A stretch of DNA of 64,000 nucleotides from Micromonospora sp. C31 (GTDB lineage Bacteria; Actinomycetota; Actinomycetes; Mycobacteriales; Micromonosporaceae). This document shows, in pieces, positions 35,082-43,320 of this stretch. Both the position numbers and the translations under genes were made by a program. Below the pieces are notes generated by a model, which was not told where the DNA came from, ran no database searches, and saw only the letters and a program-made list of their open reading frames with translations. The stretch lies in assembly GCF_018070575.1 (NCBI RefSeq), contig NZ_JAGPXN010000002.1:124001-188000 (forward strand), given 5' to 3'. Each line of letters starts with the position of its first letter. The stretch's first letter is position 1.

Positions 35082-35104
35082 TGAATGTGAACTGACTTCA
35101 TATC
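35082..35104. promoter_or_regulatory. Partial inverted repeat in the oxidase/TetR promoter region
   Basis: ATGAATGTGAACTGACTTCAT has outer arms ATGAA / TTCAT spaced by 11 bases, just upstream of the oxidase start. A weak operator candidate. Confidence 0.25.
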
Positions 35105-35158
35105 AGGAACGTTGTAGCAGGTAAATACCGCAATCGAGGTTTGCTCGTTGTACCGGTA

Positions 35159-35174
35159 GTCACGAACTCGTGAC
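35159..35174. promoter_or_regulatory. Putative TetR operator
   Basis: GTCACGAACTCGTGAC has perfect 7-bp arms around AC, 37-52 bp upstream of the TetR start. TetR regulators commonly bind such sites in the divergent promoter and repress both genes. Confidence 0.6.
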
Positions 35175-35210
35175 GTGCAGATATGTTCATCCGTCGAAGG
35201 GGGGTGGCGA

Positions 35211-35861
35211 GTGTCCACACCAGCCGCCACAGCCGGGCCGCTGCGCCGCGTACCGGTGCAGGGTCGAAGTGTCGCGCGGGTCCAGCGGATGCTGGACGCC
35301 TGCGCCGAACTCGTCGACGAGGTGGGGTACGAGGGACTGACCACGACCCTCCTCGCCGAGCGTGCCGAGGTGGCGATCGGGTCGGTCTACCAGTTCTTTC
35401 CGGACAAGCGGGCGATCGTGCAGGCGCTGACCCTGCGCACGATGGAGTCCTACCTCCAGCGGCTCGACGAGCGGTTCGCCGCCGACGACCTGACCCACTG
35501 GTGGGACGGGGTCGACGCGGGGATCGACGAGTACATCACGATGCACCGCACCGTTCCGGGATTCCGTACCCTGCACTTCGGCGACGTGGTCGACCTGCAC
35601 CTGCTCGACGAGCAGCGGGACAACAACGGGGTGATCGCCGACCAGTTGGCCCGTGTGCTCACCGACCGCTTCGGGCTGGACGTCCCCGACCTCCGGTTCC
35701 ACCTGGAGATCGCGGTGGAGGCGGCCGACGCGCTGATCAAGCTGGCGTTCCGTCGGCTGCCCGAGGGCGACGACCGGGTGCTGGTCGAGGCGAAGGCGCT
35801 GATCCGGGAGTACCTGCACCGCCAGGTCGACGCCCCCACCGACGCCAACCGGCCCGGCTGA
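35211..35861 (+). CDS. TetR family transcriptional regulator
   Basis: A 216-aa protein. The GTG at 35211 is chosen because AAGGGGGG lies seven bases upstream and VSTPAATAGPLRRVPVQGRS follows. The N-terminal HTH is clear: RMLDACAELVDEVGYEGLTTTLLAERAEVAIGSVYQFFPDKRAIVQAL (about 26-73), followed by a helical ligand-binding domain. It diverges from the lactone oxidase gene and has a 16-bp palindrome just upstream, so autoregulation and repression of the oxidase are likely. Its stop codon lies in a tandem repeat. Confidence 0.92.
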   Translation: MSTPAATAGPLRRVPVQGRSVARVQRMLDACAELVDEVGYEGLTTTLLAERAEVAIGSVYQFFPDKRAIVQALTLRTMESYLQRLDERFAADDLTHWWDGVDAGIDEYITMHRTVPGFRTLHFGDVVDLHLLDEQRDNNGVIADQLARVLTDRFGLDVPDLRFHLEIAVEAADALIKLAFRRLPEGDDRVLVEAKALIREYLHRQVDAPTDANRPG

Positions 35862-35942
35862 CCCGGCTGACGCCGACCGGCCCGGCTGACCCGGCTGACG
35901 CCGACCGGCCCGGCTGACCCGGCCGACGCCGACCGGCCCGGC
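35849..35942. repeat. 28-bp tandem repeat, about 3.4 copies
   Basis: The unit CCGGCCCGGCTGACCCGGCT plus GACGCCGA starts at 35849, 35877 and 35905 and continues partially to 35942. It begins inside the TetR stop region; the 28-bp period is not a multiple of three and each unit brings a TGA, so expansion here may extend 3' ends harmlessly. Confidence 0.8.
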
Positions 35943-35953
35943 CGTGTGGCTGG

Positions 35954-37162
35954 TCAGAGGAAGGCGTGGCCCTCGCCCCGGTAGGTGGGCACGGTGGCCA
36001 CGACGGCATCCCCCTCGACCAGGTGCAGCTCGTTGACGTGCTCGCACAGTTCGCCGGCCTTCGCGTGCCGGAACCAGACCCGGTCGCCGACCCGCAGCGC
36101 GCCGGCCGCCGTGCCGGCCAGCGGGGTCTGCACCTCGCCGGCCCCCTCGGTGCCGATCAGCTTCAGGCCCGCCGGCAGCCACGGCCGGGGCAGCCGGGTG
36201 TCCTCGGCCGGGCCGGAGGCGATCCAGCCGCCGCCGAGCACGGTCGCGAGGCCGGGCCCCGGGCGGCGCACCACCGCGCAGGCGAAGGCCGCCGCCGGGG
36301 TGGGGCGCCAGGCGCGGTAGGCGTCGAACAGCGTCGGCCCGTACAGGCCCGATCCCGCGGTGACCTCGGTGACCGCGGGATCGGCGCTGGTCGCGGCCAC
36401 GCTGCCGGTGCCGCCGCCGTTGACGAACTCCAGGTCGGCGTGTTCGCGTACGGCGGCCACCGCCGCACCCCGGCGGGCCAGCAACTCGCGGTACGACCGG
36501 CGTTGGGTCAGCCGGATCGCGGAGCCGAGCACCGCCCGCCCGGGTGGCGCGTCGCCGAGGCCGGCGATCTGCGCCTCGTACGCCATCAGGCCGACCAGCC
36601 GGAAGCCCGTGCGCGCCGCGACGGTGGCGGCGAGCGAGCCGGCCGCCCGGGCGCTGTGCACCGGCGACCGGCGCACCCCGACGTGCACCCGCCCGCCCAG
36701 CGGTCGCCAGGAGGCGTCCAGGTCGAGGCAGACCCGCAGCTCGGGGCGACGTGCGGGCGGGCACACCGCGTCGACGAGGTCGAGCTGGTCGGTGCCGTCG
36801 ATCATCAGCGTGACGGCGGCGGCGAGCGCCGGGTCGGCGGCGAGCGCCGCGAGCGCCCCCCGGTCGGCCGTGGGATACGCCACCAGCGCGTCGTCGGTCA
36901 CGCCGGCGCGGACCAGCCAGAGCGCCTCGGGCAGGGTGAAGGCCATCACGCCTGCCCAGCCGGGTCGCGCCAGTGCCCGGCCGATCAGGTCCCGGGCGCG
37001 GACCGACTTGCTGGCGATCCGGACCGGCTTGCCGGCGGCGCGGTCGGCCAGCGCGGCGGCGTTGCCGTCGAAGGCCGCGAGGTCGACGACGGCGTACGGC
37101 GGGTCGAGGTGCGCGGTCGCCCGGTCGAGACGCTCACGAAGTTTGTCGCTTTCGATGGCCAC
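35954..37162 (-). CDS. PLP-dependent amino acid deaminase/aldolase (alanine racemase N-terminal fold)
   Basis: A 402-aa enzyme. The PLP Lys is in KPVRIASKSVR (about residue 52), within a barrel of the alanine-racemase type; ELRVCLDLDASWRPLGGRVHVGVRRSP and the glycine-rich FVNGGGTGSV (phosphate binding) fit D-threonine aldolase / D-serine dehydratase relatives. The C-terminal part, LPAGLKLIGTEGAGEVQTPL with GDRVWFRHAKAGELCEHVNELHLV, contains the His-x-x-x-Cys-like metal site of this family. The substrate is unknown. It lies beyond the TetR gene on the opposite strand; in other actinomycetes it sits with the lactone oxidase. Confidence 0.85.
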   Translation of the reverse strand: MAIESDKLRERLDRATAHLDPPYAVVDLAAFDGNAAALADRAAGKPVRIASKSVRARDLIGRALARPGWAGVMAFTLPEALWLVRAGVTDDALVAYPTADRGALAALAADPALAAAVTLMIDGTDQLDLVDAVCPPARRPELRVCLDLDASWRPLGGRVHVGVRRSPVHSARAAGSLAATVAARTGFRLVGLMAYEAQIAGLGDAPPGRAVLGSAIRLTQRRSYRELLARRGAAVAAVREHADLEFVNGGGTGSVAATSADPAVTEVTAGSGLYGPTLFDAYRAWRPTPAAAFACAVVRRPGPGLATVLGGGWIASGPAEDTRLPRPWLPAGLKLIGTEGAGEVQTPLAGTAAGALRVGDRVWFRHAKAGELCEHVNELHLVEGDAVVATVPTYRGEGHAFL

Positions 37163-37379
37163 GTGTGCACGCTAACTGTCTGGGAGGCAATGCGAAATAC
37201 CCTCGCGTCTGTCCGGGCTGCGGGCGGTGGTCGCGGCGGCCTAGGCTCGGCGAACAGGAGAATGTCGCGGCGGGGCGGGTCCCCACCGGGTCTAGAGTGT
37301 TCCACCGGGACTGCCCAGCGATGGGCCGGCACGTGGAGGTACGGCCATCGAAAGCCAGTTCAACGGCGAGTCGCCCGGC

Positions 37380-39590
37380 GTGTCGCCGTCCACGAACCCG
37401 CCCGGCGCCGGCGAGAAACCCGCTGCCGACCCGCCCGGCGCCGCCGAGAAGTCCGCTGCCGACCTGTCCGGCTACGCGGGCATCCGCTCGGTGCTGCGGA
37501 TCACCCCGTTCCGCCGGCTCTGGATCGTGCTCGGCGCGGCATCCTTCGGCGACTGGTTCGGCCTGCTCGCCACCAGCGTCTTCGCCGCCTCCCAGGTCGA
37601 GGGGAGCACCGCCAAGGGCGCCGCCTTCGGTGGCGTGATCGCCATCCGGCTGCTGCCGGCACTGGTGCTCGGCCCGATCGCCGGCGTGCTGGCCGACCGC
37701 TTCGACCGGCGCTGGACGATGGTCATCTGCGACGTGCTGCGGTTCCTGCTCTTCGCCTCGATCCCGCTGGTCGCGCTGCTCGGCGCCTCGGGCGGGGCGG
37801 TGGTCGCCTGGGCGGCGATCGCCACCTTCCTGATCGAGTCGCTCACGCTGCTGTGGATCCCGGCCAAGGAGGCCGCGGTCCCCAACCTGATCCCGCGCGC
37901 CCGGCTGGAGGCCGCCAACCAGCTCACGCTGATCACCACGTACGGCCTCACGCCGGTCCTCGCCGCGCTGGTCCTCGCCGCGCTCGACGCGATCGTGCGG
38001 GGAGCCACCGGGGGCGCGGCGCCGGACTGGGCCGAGCCGGCCGATCTGGCGCTCTGGTTCAACGCGTTCTCCCGGCTGGCCACGGCGCTGGTGGTGGCGT
38101 ACGGCATCAAGGAGATCAGCCAGGGGCAGGCCGCCGAGCGGGGCGGGGGCGAGCAGAGCATGCTGCGCCAGTTCAAGGAGGGCTGGCGCTACATCGGCCA
38201 GACCCCGCTGGTACGCGGCCTGGTGCTCGGTATCTTCGGCGCCTTCGCCGGCGGCGGCATCGTGATCGGCACCGCCAAGTTCTTCGCCATCTCGCTCGGT
38301 GCCGGTGACGCCGCCTTCTACCTGCTCTTCGGCGCCATCTTCGTCGGCCTCGCGCTCGGCATCGGGCTCGGCCCGATGATCGTCAAGGACATGTCCCGGC
38401 GGCGCTGGTTCGGCATGAGCATCGTGCTGGCCAGCGCCTCGGTGATGACCCTGGCCTTCGCCATCCACCTCTCCATGGCGATGATCGGCGCGATCCTGGT
38501 CGGCGCGGGCGCCGGGATGGCCTTCCTCTCCGGCACCACCCTGCTCGGCGGGGAGATCGCCGACGAGGTGCGCGGCCGGGTCTTCGCGGTGGTGCAGATC
38601 GGCACCCGGCTGGTGCTGATCCTCGCGATCGGCCTCGGCAGCCTGCTCGCCGGCGTCGGCGGCTCGCGCCGGCTGGAGCTGGCCGACCTGGGCGTGTCGA
38701 TCTCGTCCACCCGACTGCTGCTGCTCGCCGCCGGCGCCGCCGGCATCTTCGCCGGGATCAGCGCGTTCGGGCAGATGGACGACAAGAAGGGCGTCCCCGT
38801 CCTGGCCGACCTCTGGGGCTCGATCCGGGGTCGCCCGCTGATGCCGGCCGAGCCGTTCGTCTCCGCCGGCCTCTTCGTGGTCTTCGAGGGCGGCGAGGGC
38901 GCCGGCAAGTCCACCCAACTCGCCGCGCTCGCCGATCGACTGCGCGGGCAGGGGCGTGACGTGGTGGTGACCCGTGAGCCGGGCGCCACCGCCGTCGGCG
39001 AGCGGATCCGGTCGCTGCTGCTCGGCGCGCCCGGCTCCGACGTGCCGTCGCCGCGCGCGGAGGCGCTGCTCTACGCCGCCGACCGGGCGCACCACGTGGC
39101 CACCGTCGTCCGGCCGGCGCTCGTCCGGGGCGCGGTGGTGGTCAGCGACCGGTACGTCGACTCGTCCCTGGCGTACCAGGGGGCGGGGCGGACGCTCCCG
39201 ACCGACGAGGTCTCCTGGCTCTCGTCCTGGGCCACCGGCGGGCTCAAGCCCGACCTGGTGGTGCTGCTGGACGTCGATCCGCGTACCGGCCTGGCCCGGG
39301 TGGCGGCGCGTGCCGAGGCGGCCGACCACCTGGAGGCCGAATCCGTCGCCTTCCACGAGCGGGTCCGCTACGCCTTCCTCGACCTCGCCGCCGCCGACCC
39401 GAAGCGCTACCTGGTCCTCGACGCGTCCCGCCCGGTCGAGGAGATCGCCGGGCAGGTGGCCCGGCGGGTCGAGGAGATGTTCGGTACGCCGGGCGGCATC
39501 GTGCACCCGCCTCCCGCGCACGGGCCGGACACCTCGGTGCAGCCTGAGTTATCCGAATCGGAGCTGGTACCGATGGAGCACCGGACCTGA
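37380..39590 (+). CDS. tmk: Fusion of an MFS-type membrane protein with thymidylate kinase
   Basis: About 736 aa in two parts. Residues 35-470: twelve-helix MFS-like transporter (FGLLATSVFAASQVEG, LLPALVLGPIAGVLADRFDRRW as motif A). Residues about 500-705: dTMP kinase with P-loop FEGGEGAGKST, the DR(Y/H) motif SDRYVDSSLAYQG and the lid region; it makes dTDP from dTMP. Such fusions are a known actinobacterial form. The start is uncertain: the first standard codon is the GTG at 37380 without a ribosome site, whereas GGAGGT lies six bases before an in-frame ATC at 37347 (see findings). The stop overlaps the holB start by one base. Confidence 0.92.
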   Translation: MSPSTNPPGAGEKPAADPPGAAEKSAADLSGYAGIRSVLRITPFRRLWIVLGAASFGDWFGLLATSVFAASQVEGSTAKGAAFGGVIAIRLLPALVLGPIAGVLADRFDRRWTMVICDVLRFLLFASIPLVALLGASGGAVVAWAAIATFLIESLTLLWIPAKEAAVPNLIPRARLEAANQLTLITTYGLTPVLAALVLAALDAIVRGATGGAAPDWAEPADLALWFNAFSRLATALVVAYGIKEISQGQAAERGGGEQSMLRQFKEGWRYIGQTPLVRGLVLGIFGAFAGGGIVIGTAKFFAISLGAGDAAFYLLFGAIFVGLALGIGLGPMIVKDMSRRRWFGMSIVLASASVMTLAFAIHLSMAMIGAILVGAGAGMAFLSGTTLLGGEIADEVRGRVFAVVQIGTRLVLILAIGLGSLLAGVGGSRRLELADLGVSISSTRLLLLAAGAAGIFAGISAFGQMDDKKGVPVLADLWGSIRGRPLMPAEPFVSAGLFVVFEGGEGAGKSTQLAALADRLRGQGRDVVVTREPGATAVGERIRSLLLGAPGSDVPSPRAEALLYAADRAHHVATVVRPALVRGAVVVSDRYVDSSLAYQGAGRTLPTDEVSWLSSWATGGLKPDLVVLLDVDPRTGLARVAARAEAADHLEAESVAFHERVRYAFLDLAAADPKRYLVLDASRPVEEIAGQVARRVEEMFGTPGGIVHPPPAHGPDTSVQPELSESELVPMEHRT

Positions 39591-40861
39591 TGTCCGACGT
39601 CTTCGCCGACCTGGTCGGGCAGGACGAGGCCGTCGACACGCTGCGCCGCGCCGCCGCCGGGGCGTCCGCCGTGCTGCACGCCGCCGCCGTCGCGCCCCCG
39701 ACCGCCGCCGGGGACGAGTTCGACGCGTTCGCCGAGGAGCCGGACGGCTCGCCGACGGCAGCCGCCGTCGACGCGGGGGCGGCAATGACGCACGCCTGGA
39801 TCTTCACCGGGCCGCCCGGATCGGGCCGGTCGGTGGCGGCGCGGGCCTTCGCCGCCGCTCTCCAGTGCGCGTACGGCACCGGCTGCGGTGCGTGCCCCGG
39901 CTGCCACACCACGATGACGGGCACCCACGCCGACGTCCGGATGGTGGTGCCGGAAGGGCTCTCCATCGGTGTCAACGAGATGCGGGCGCTGGTGCTGCGC
40001 GCCGCCAGCACCCCGTCGGGCGGGCGCTGGCAGGTGGTGGTGATCGAAGACGCGGACCGGCTCACCGAGGCGGCCGGCAACGCGCTGCTCAAGGCCATCG
40101 AGGAACCGCCGCCGCGTACGGTCTTCCTGCTCTGCGCCCCGTCCACCCACCCCGACGACATCTCCGTGACCATCCGGTCGCGCTGCCGGGTCGTACCGCT
40201 GGGGCAGCCCGCGCCGGAGGCGGTGGCCGAGGTGCTGGTACGCCGCGACGGGGTCACGCCCGACGTGGCGCGGTGGGCGGCGGCGGCCGCGCAGGGGCAC
40301 GTGGGACGGGCCCGTCGGCTGGCCCGCGACCCGGAGGCGCGCAAGCGCCGGGAGGCCGTGCTCGCGGTGCCGCGCCGGTTGACGGGGGTGGGTGCCGCGT
40401 TCGACGCGGCGTCGGCGCTGATCGAGGCGGCCGAGGCGGAGGCCGACGCGTCCGTCGCGGAGGCCGACGCGGCCGAGCGGGCGGCGCTGGAGACCGCGCT
40501 CGGCGCCGGCGGCACCGGGCGGGGGGCGGCCGGCGCGATCCGGGGCGCCGCCGGGCAGCTGAAGGACCTGGAGAAGCGGCAGAAGTCCCGGGCCACCCGG
40601 GCGCAGCGGGACGCGCTGGACCGGGCGCTGGTCGACCTGGCCGGCTTCTATCGCGACGCGCTCACCATGGCGCTGCGCGCCCCCGTGGCGCCGGTGCACA
40701 CCGACACCGCCGCGCTGGCCGAGGCGGGCGCGGCGAAGTGGGACGCCGAGGGGGCGCTGCGCCGTCTGGAGGCGGTGCTGGAGTGCCGGACGGCGATCGA
40801 GGCGAACGTCAAGCCCCGCATCGCCGTCGAGGCGATGATGCTCTCGCTCTGGAAGGGCTGA
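39590..40861 (+). CDS. holB: DNA polymerase III delta-prime subunit
   Basis: A 423-aa clamp-loader subunit. It overlaps the tmk-fusion stop (TGATG). FADLVGQDEAVDTLRRA opens it; WIFTGPPGSGRSVAARAFAAAL is a P-loop lacking the catalytic Lys (SGR instead of GKT), and the zinc ligands CGTGCGACPGCH (four Cys cluster ...C..GC.CPGC) are present. QVVVIEDADRLTEAAGNALLKAIEEPP and the sensor motif SRCRVV follow. An Ala/Glu-rich helical insertion is near 275-325. The partner ricT gene lies three genes on, as in Bacillus (holB-yaaT). Confidence 0.93.
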   Translation: MSDVFADLVGQDEAVDTLRRAAAGASAVLHAAAVAPPTAAGDEFDAFAEEPDGSPTAAAVDAGAAMTHAWIFTGPPGSGRSVAARAFAAALQCAYGTGCGACPGCHTTMTGTHADVRMVVPEGLSIGVNEMRALVLRAASTPSGGRWQVVVIEDADRLTEAAGNALLKAIEEPPPRTVFLLCAPSTHPDDISVTIRSRCRVVPLGQPAPEAVAEVLVRRDGVTPDVARWAAAAAQGHVGRARRLARDPEARKRREAVLAVPRRLTGVGAAFDAASALIEAAEAEADASVAEADAAERAALETALGAGGTGRGAAGAIRGAAGQLKDLEKRQKSRATRAQRDALDRALVDLAGFYRDALTMALRAPVAPVHTDTAALAEAGAAKWDAEGALRRLEAVLECRTAIEANVKPRIAVEAMMLSLWKG

Positions 40862-41053
40862 GCCTGCCGAGCGCCAGCTCGCGGGCGCGGCCGTGCCGGG
40901 CCCGCGGCGGCCGGTCTGCGGCAGTCGGTCCCGCCGGCCGGACCGTCCGTCCACAGGCATCGACACGCGCGATTGCTGTGCGGTACGGTCCGGTGTGCCG
41001 TGGTGACGGTGGCGGCACGCACAGTGATGCCCTGTTCCGGGAGGAGTCCGCCG

Positions 41054-41383
41054 ATGCCGCGGGGGGAGATCGACGAGGCCTGGATCGAGGAGGCGGTGCG
41101 GCGCTACCGCCGGATCGAGTCCCTCCAGACCGAGTTCGACCAGGCGGTGTCGACCGTCGAGGTCACGGTCCGATCGCCCGACGGGCTGGTCGAGGTGGTG
41201 GTCACCGCCGGCGGGCGGATCACCGACGTGCGCTTCCTCGGCCCGCTGCACACCCGCAACCCCCGCGACGTCGCCGGCTCGGTGCAGGCGGCGGTCACGG
41301 CGGCGGCCGACGCCGCCCAGTGGGCCCGGGAGAAGCTGCACAACGAGACCTTCGCCGCCTACCGTCCGCTGGCGGGAGCCTGA
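41054..41383 (+). CDS. YbaB/EbfC-like small nucleoid-protein family member
   Basis: A 109-aa protein starting at the ATG at 41054, with GGAGGAG nine bases upstream. The core YRRIESLQTEFDQAVSTVEVTVRSPDGLVEVVVTAGGRITDVRFLG has the coiled-coil plus beta layout of YbaB/EbfC, and the C-terminal helices PRDVAGSVQAAVTAAADAAQWAREKL complete it. Classical YbaB binds DNA as a dimer next to recR/dnaX; this one is a divergent paralogue type that in actinobacteria commonly accompanies ESX-related genes. It is followed after one base by an ESX-like gene. Confidence 0.85.
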   Translation: MPRGEIDEAWIEEAVRRYRRIESLQTEFDQAVSTVEVTVRSPDGLVEVVVTAGGRITDVRFLGPLHTRNPRDVAGSVQAAVTAAADAAQWAREKLHNETFAAYRPLAGA

Positions 41384-41384
41384 G

Positions 41385-41690
41385 ATGGAGAGCCTGCGCG
41401 CCCTCGCCGCCCGGCTCGACGAGGCGAGCGACACCTTGACCACCGTGTCCCGCACGGTCACCGCCGGCGACCCGCCCCAGGCCGCCTTCGGTGCCGACGC
41501 CCCCGGCCGGCCCGGGGAGATCGGGCGGGCCCTGCACCGGCAGTGGACCGCCGCCACCGGCGACCGGGCCCGGGAGGCGCACGTCGCGGCCCAACGGCTG
41601 GCCGCTGCCGCGGCGGCGGTGCGGGCCGCCGCCGACCACTACGCCGACGTCGACCGCGCCGCGCGCCACCGGCTCACCGGGGAGGCGTGA
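41385..41690 (+). CDS. ESX-secreted-type helical protein (EspC-like, YxxxD signal)
   Basis: A 101-aa all-helical protein beginning one base after the YbaB-like stop and overlapping the next start (ATGA). It has two helices with a central W54 (HRQWTAATGD) and, near the end, HYADVDRAA: Y86-A-D-V-D90 matches the YxxxD/E secretion signal of type VII (ESX) substrates. Length and layout suit an EspC/WXG100-like partner. No ESX secretion genes lie in the window, so a trans-acting system would be required. Confidence 0.65.
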   Translation: MESLRALAARLDEASDTLTTVSRTVTAGDPPQAAFGADAPGRPGEIGRALHRQWTAATGDRAREAHVAAQRLAAAAAAVRAAADHYADVDRAARHRLTGEA

Positions 41691-42376
41691 TGGACGCGCT
41701 CGACCGGCTCGCCGAGCCCGGCCTGGACCTGCTGCGCCGGGTCGACACGCTGCTCGCCGCCGGGGCCCCCGAGGGCCACCGCGTGTGGCCGCTGCTACGC
41801 CGGATGCAGGTGCTCCCCGGCGAGGCCGTCCGCAACTTCCTCGACCTGCACCCGGCGCCGCTGGCCGCCGCCGGACACTGCACCCGCCGCCTGATGCGGG
41901 GCTACGACGAGGCCTGCGCCGCGCTGGCCGACCCGGTGCTCTGGTCCGGCCCGGCCGCGTCGTCGTACGGGCAGGCCCGGGCGGCCCTGCTGCGTCACCT
42001 CGACGAGGGACCGGAGAGCCTGGTCGGTCGCCTGGAGTCGACGGCCGGCTACGCCGACGCGCTCGCCGACTGGGTGGAGGGCAGCCGGCTGGCGCTGGCC
42101 CGGGCGCTGGCCGACGTCCTCCGCTGCGCCGAGGCGGTGACCGTGGTCGCCGCGACGCCGGTGCCGACCCGCGCGTCGGGTCAGCCGGGGGCGGTGGGGC
42201 CGGGCGCAGCCGAGGCCGCCGAGATCGCCGCGCGGGTGCTGGCGGTGCTCTGCGTCGCGTACGACGGGGCCGAGACCCTGCTGCGCCAGTGGGCGCCGAG
42301 CCTCGCCGAGTCCCGCTGGCGGGCGCCGGTCACCGAACGCCCCCGCTACGACACCCCCACCCGGGTGGGCTGGTGA
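41690..42376 (+). CDS. WXG-motif helical protein, partner of the ESX-like gene
   Basis: A 228-aa protein starting in the stop codon of the preceding ESX-like gene. The first 160 residues are helical with LADPVLWSGPAASSYGQARAALLRHL: W85-S-G87 matches the W-x-G turn of WXG100 proteins, flanked by long helices. The C-terminal third is Ala/Pro-rich, ending RAPVTERPRYDTPTRVGW. No signal peptide. It may form a dimer with the small upstream protein, as EsxA/EsxB do; that is inference. Confidence 0.6.
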   Translation: MDALDRLAEPGLDLLRRVDTLLAAGAPEGHRVWPLLRRMQVLPGEAVRNFLDLHPAPLAAAGHCTRRLMRGYDEACAALADPVLWSGPAASSYGQARAALLRHLDEGPESLVGRLESTAGYADALADWVEGSRLALARALADVLRCAEAVTVVAATPVPTRASGQPGAVGPGAAEAAEIAARVLAVLCVAYDGAETLLRQWAPSLAESRWRAPVTERPRYDTPTRVGW

Positions 42377-42453
42377 CGCCGGTGTGGACGTGCAGTAGTC
42401 GGTCGGCGACTGCCACCCGGTCGTCCCGGCCCGCGCGTCGTAGGGTGTGAGAC

Positions 42454-43314
42454 ATGGGCATGCTCTGCGCGGTCAGTTTCCAGCGGTACGGGCGCCTCTA
42501 CTACCTGGATCCGGGCGAGCTGCGGCCGCAGGTCGGCGACAAGGTGCTGGTGCCGACCGACGACGGACCCGAGGTGGCCGAGTGCGTCTGGGCGGCGCAG
42601 TGGGTCACCGAGGAGACCGAGGGCTTTCCCCGGCTGGCCGGCCTGGCCGGTGACGAGGACCTGCGCCGCGACGAGACGGTGCGCCGCCGCAAGGCCGAGG
42701 CCAAGGTCGCGGCGAAGCGGCTGATCCGGGAGCACGCCCTGCCGATGAAGGTGGTGGCGATCGACCATGTGCTCGGGGCCGCCGAGGGCGGCGGCGAGCG
42801 GAGCACCATCTACTTCACGGCCCCGCACCGGGTGGACTTCCGCGCGCTGGTGCGCGACCTCGGTGCCACCCTGCACTGCCGGGTGGAGCTGCGTCAGCTC
42901 TCCGCCCGGGACTCGGCGCGGGTGCAGGGCGGCATCGGCTCCTGCGGGCGGGACCTCTGCTGCGCCACCTTCCTGACCGACTTCGAGCCGGTCACCGTCC
43001 GGATGGCGAAGGACCAGGACCTGCCGCTCAACCCGCTGCGCATCTCCGGAGCGTGCGGCCGGCTGATGTGCTGCCTCAAGTACGAGCATCCCCTGTACGC
43101 CAAATTTCAGGAGTCCGCCCCGGCGGTCGGCTCCCGCGTCACCACGCCGGAAGGAGACGGCCGGGTGGTCGGTCACAGCGTCCCGAGGGACGCGGTGACC
43201 GTTCGCCTGGACGCCGACGGCTCGCGTTCCATGTGCTCCCGCGCCGACGTCTGCGGTTCCCGCCGCGCCTACGAAGGCCGTGACCAGCCAGGTCCGGCTG
43301 GGGCAGCGGGATGA
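42454..43314 (+). CDS. ricT: RicT/PSP1 family regulator (YaaT)
   Basis: A 286-aa cytosolic protein with the PSP1 domain: MLCAVSFQRYGRLYYLDPGELRPQVGDKVLV at the N-terminus and, centrally, HRVDFRALVRDLGATLHCRVELRQLSARDSARVQGGIGSCGRDLCC and ISGACGRLMCCLKYEHPLY. The conserved Cys residues of these two segments bind Fe-S clusters in Bacillus RicT, where the Ric complex promotes RNase Y-dependent maturation and sporulation. A C-terminal disordered tail follows. Linkage to holB is conserved with Bacillus, but here three genes intervene. Confidence 0.92.
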   Translation: MGMLCAVSFQRYGRLYYLDPGELRPQVGDKVLVPTDDGPEVAECVWAAQWVTEETEGFPRLAGLAGDEDLRRDETVRRRKAEAKVAAKRLIREHALPMKVVAIDHVLGAAEGGGERSTIYFTAPHRVDFRALVRDLGATLHCRVELRQLSARDSARVQGGIGSCGRDLCCATFLTDFEPVTVRMAKDQDLPLNPLRISGACGRLMCCLKYEHPLYAKFQESAPAVGSRVTTPEGDGRVVGHSVPRDAVTVRLDADGSRSMCSRADVCGSRRAYEGRDQPGPAGAAG

Positions 43315-43320
43315 CCGGCG

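Noticed and set aside
41385..42376. A complete ESX secretion locus
   Set aside because: Only substrate-like genes are present; no EccC-type ATPase, EccD-type membrane protein or mycosin gene lies anywhere in the window.
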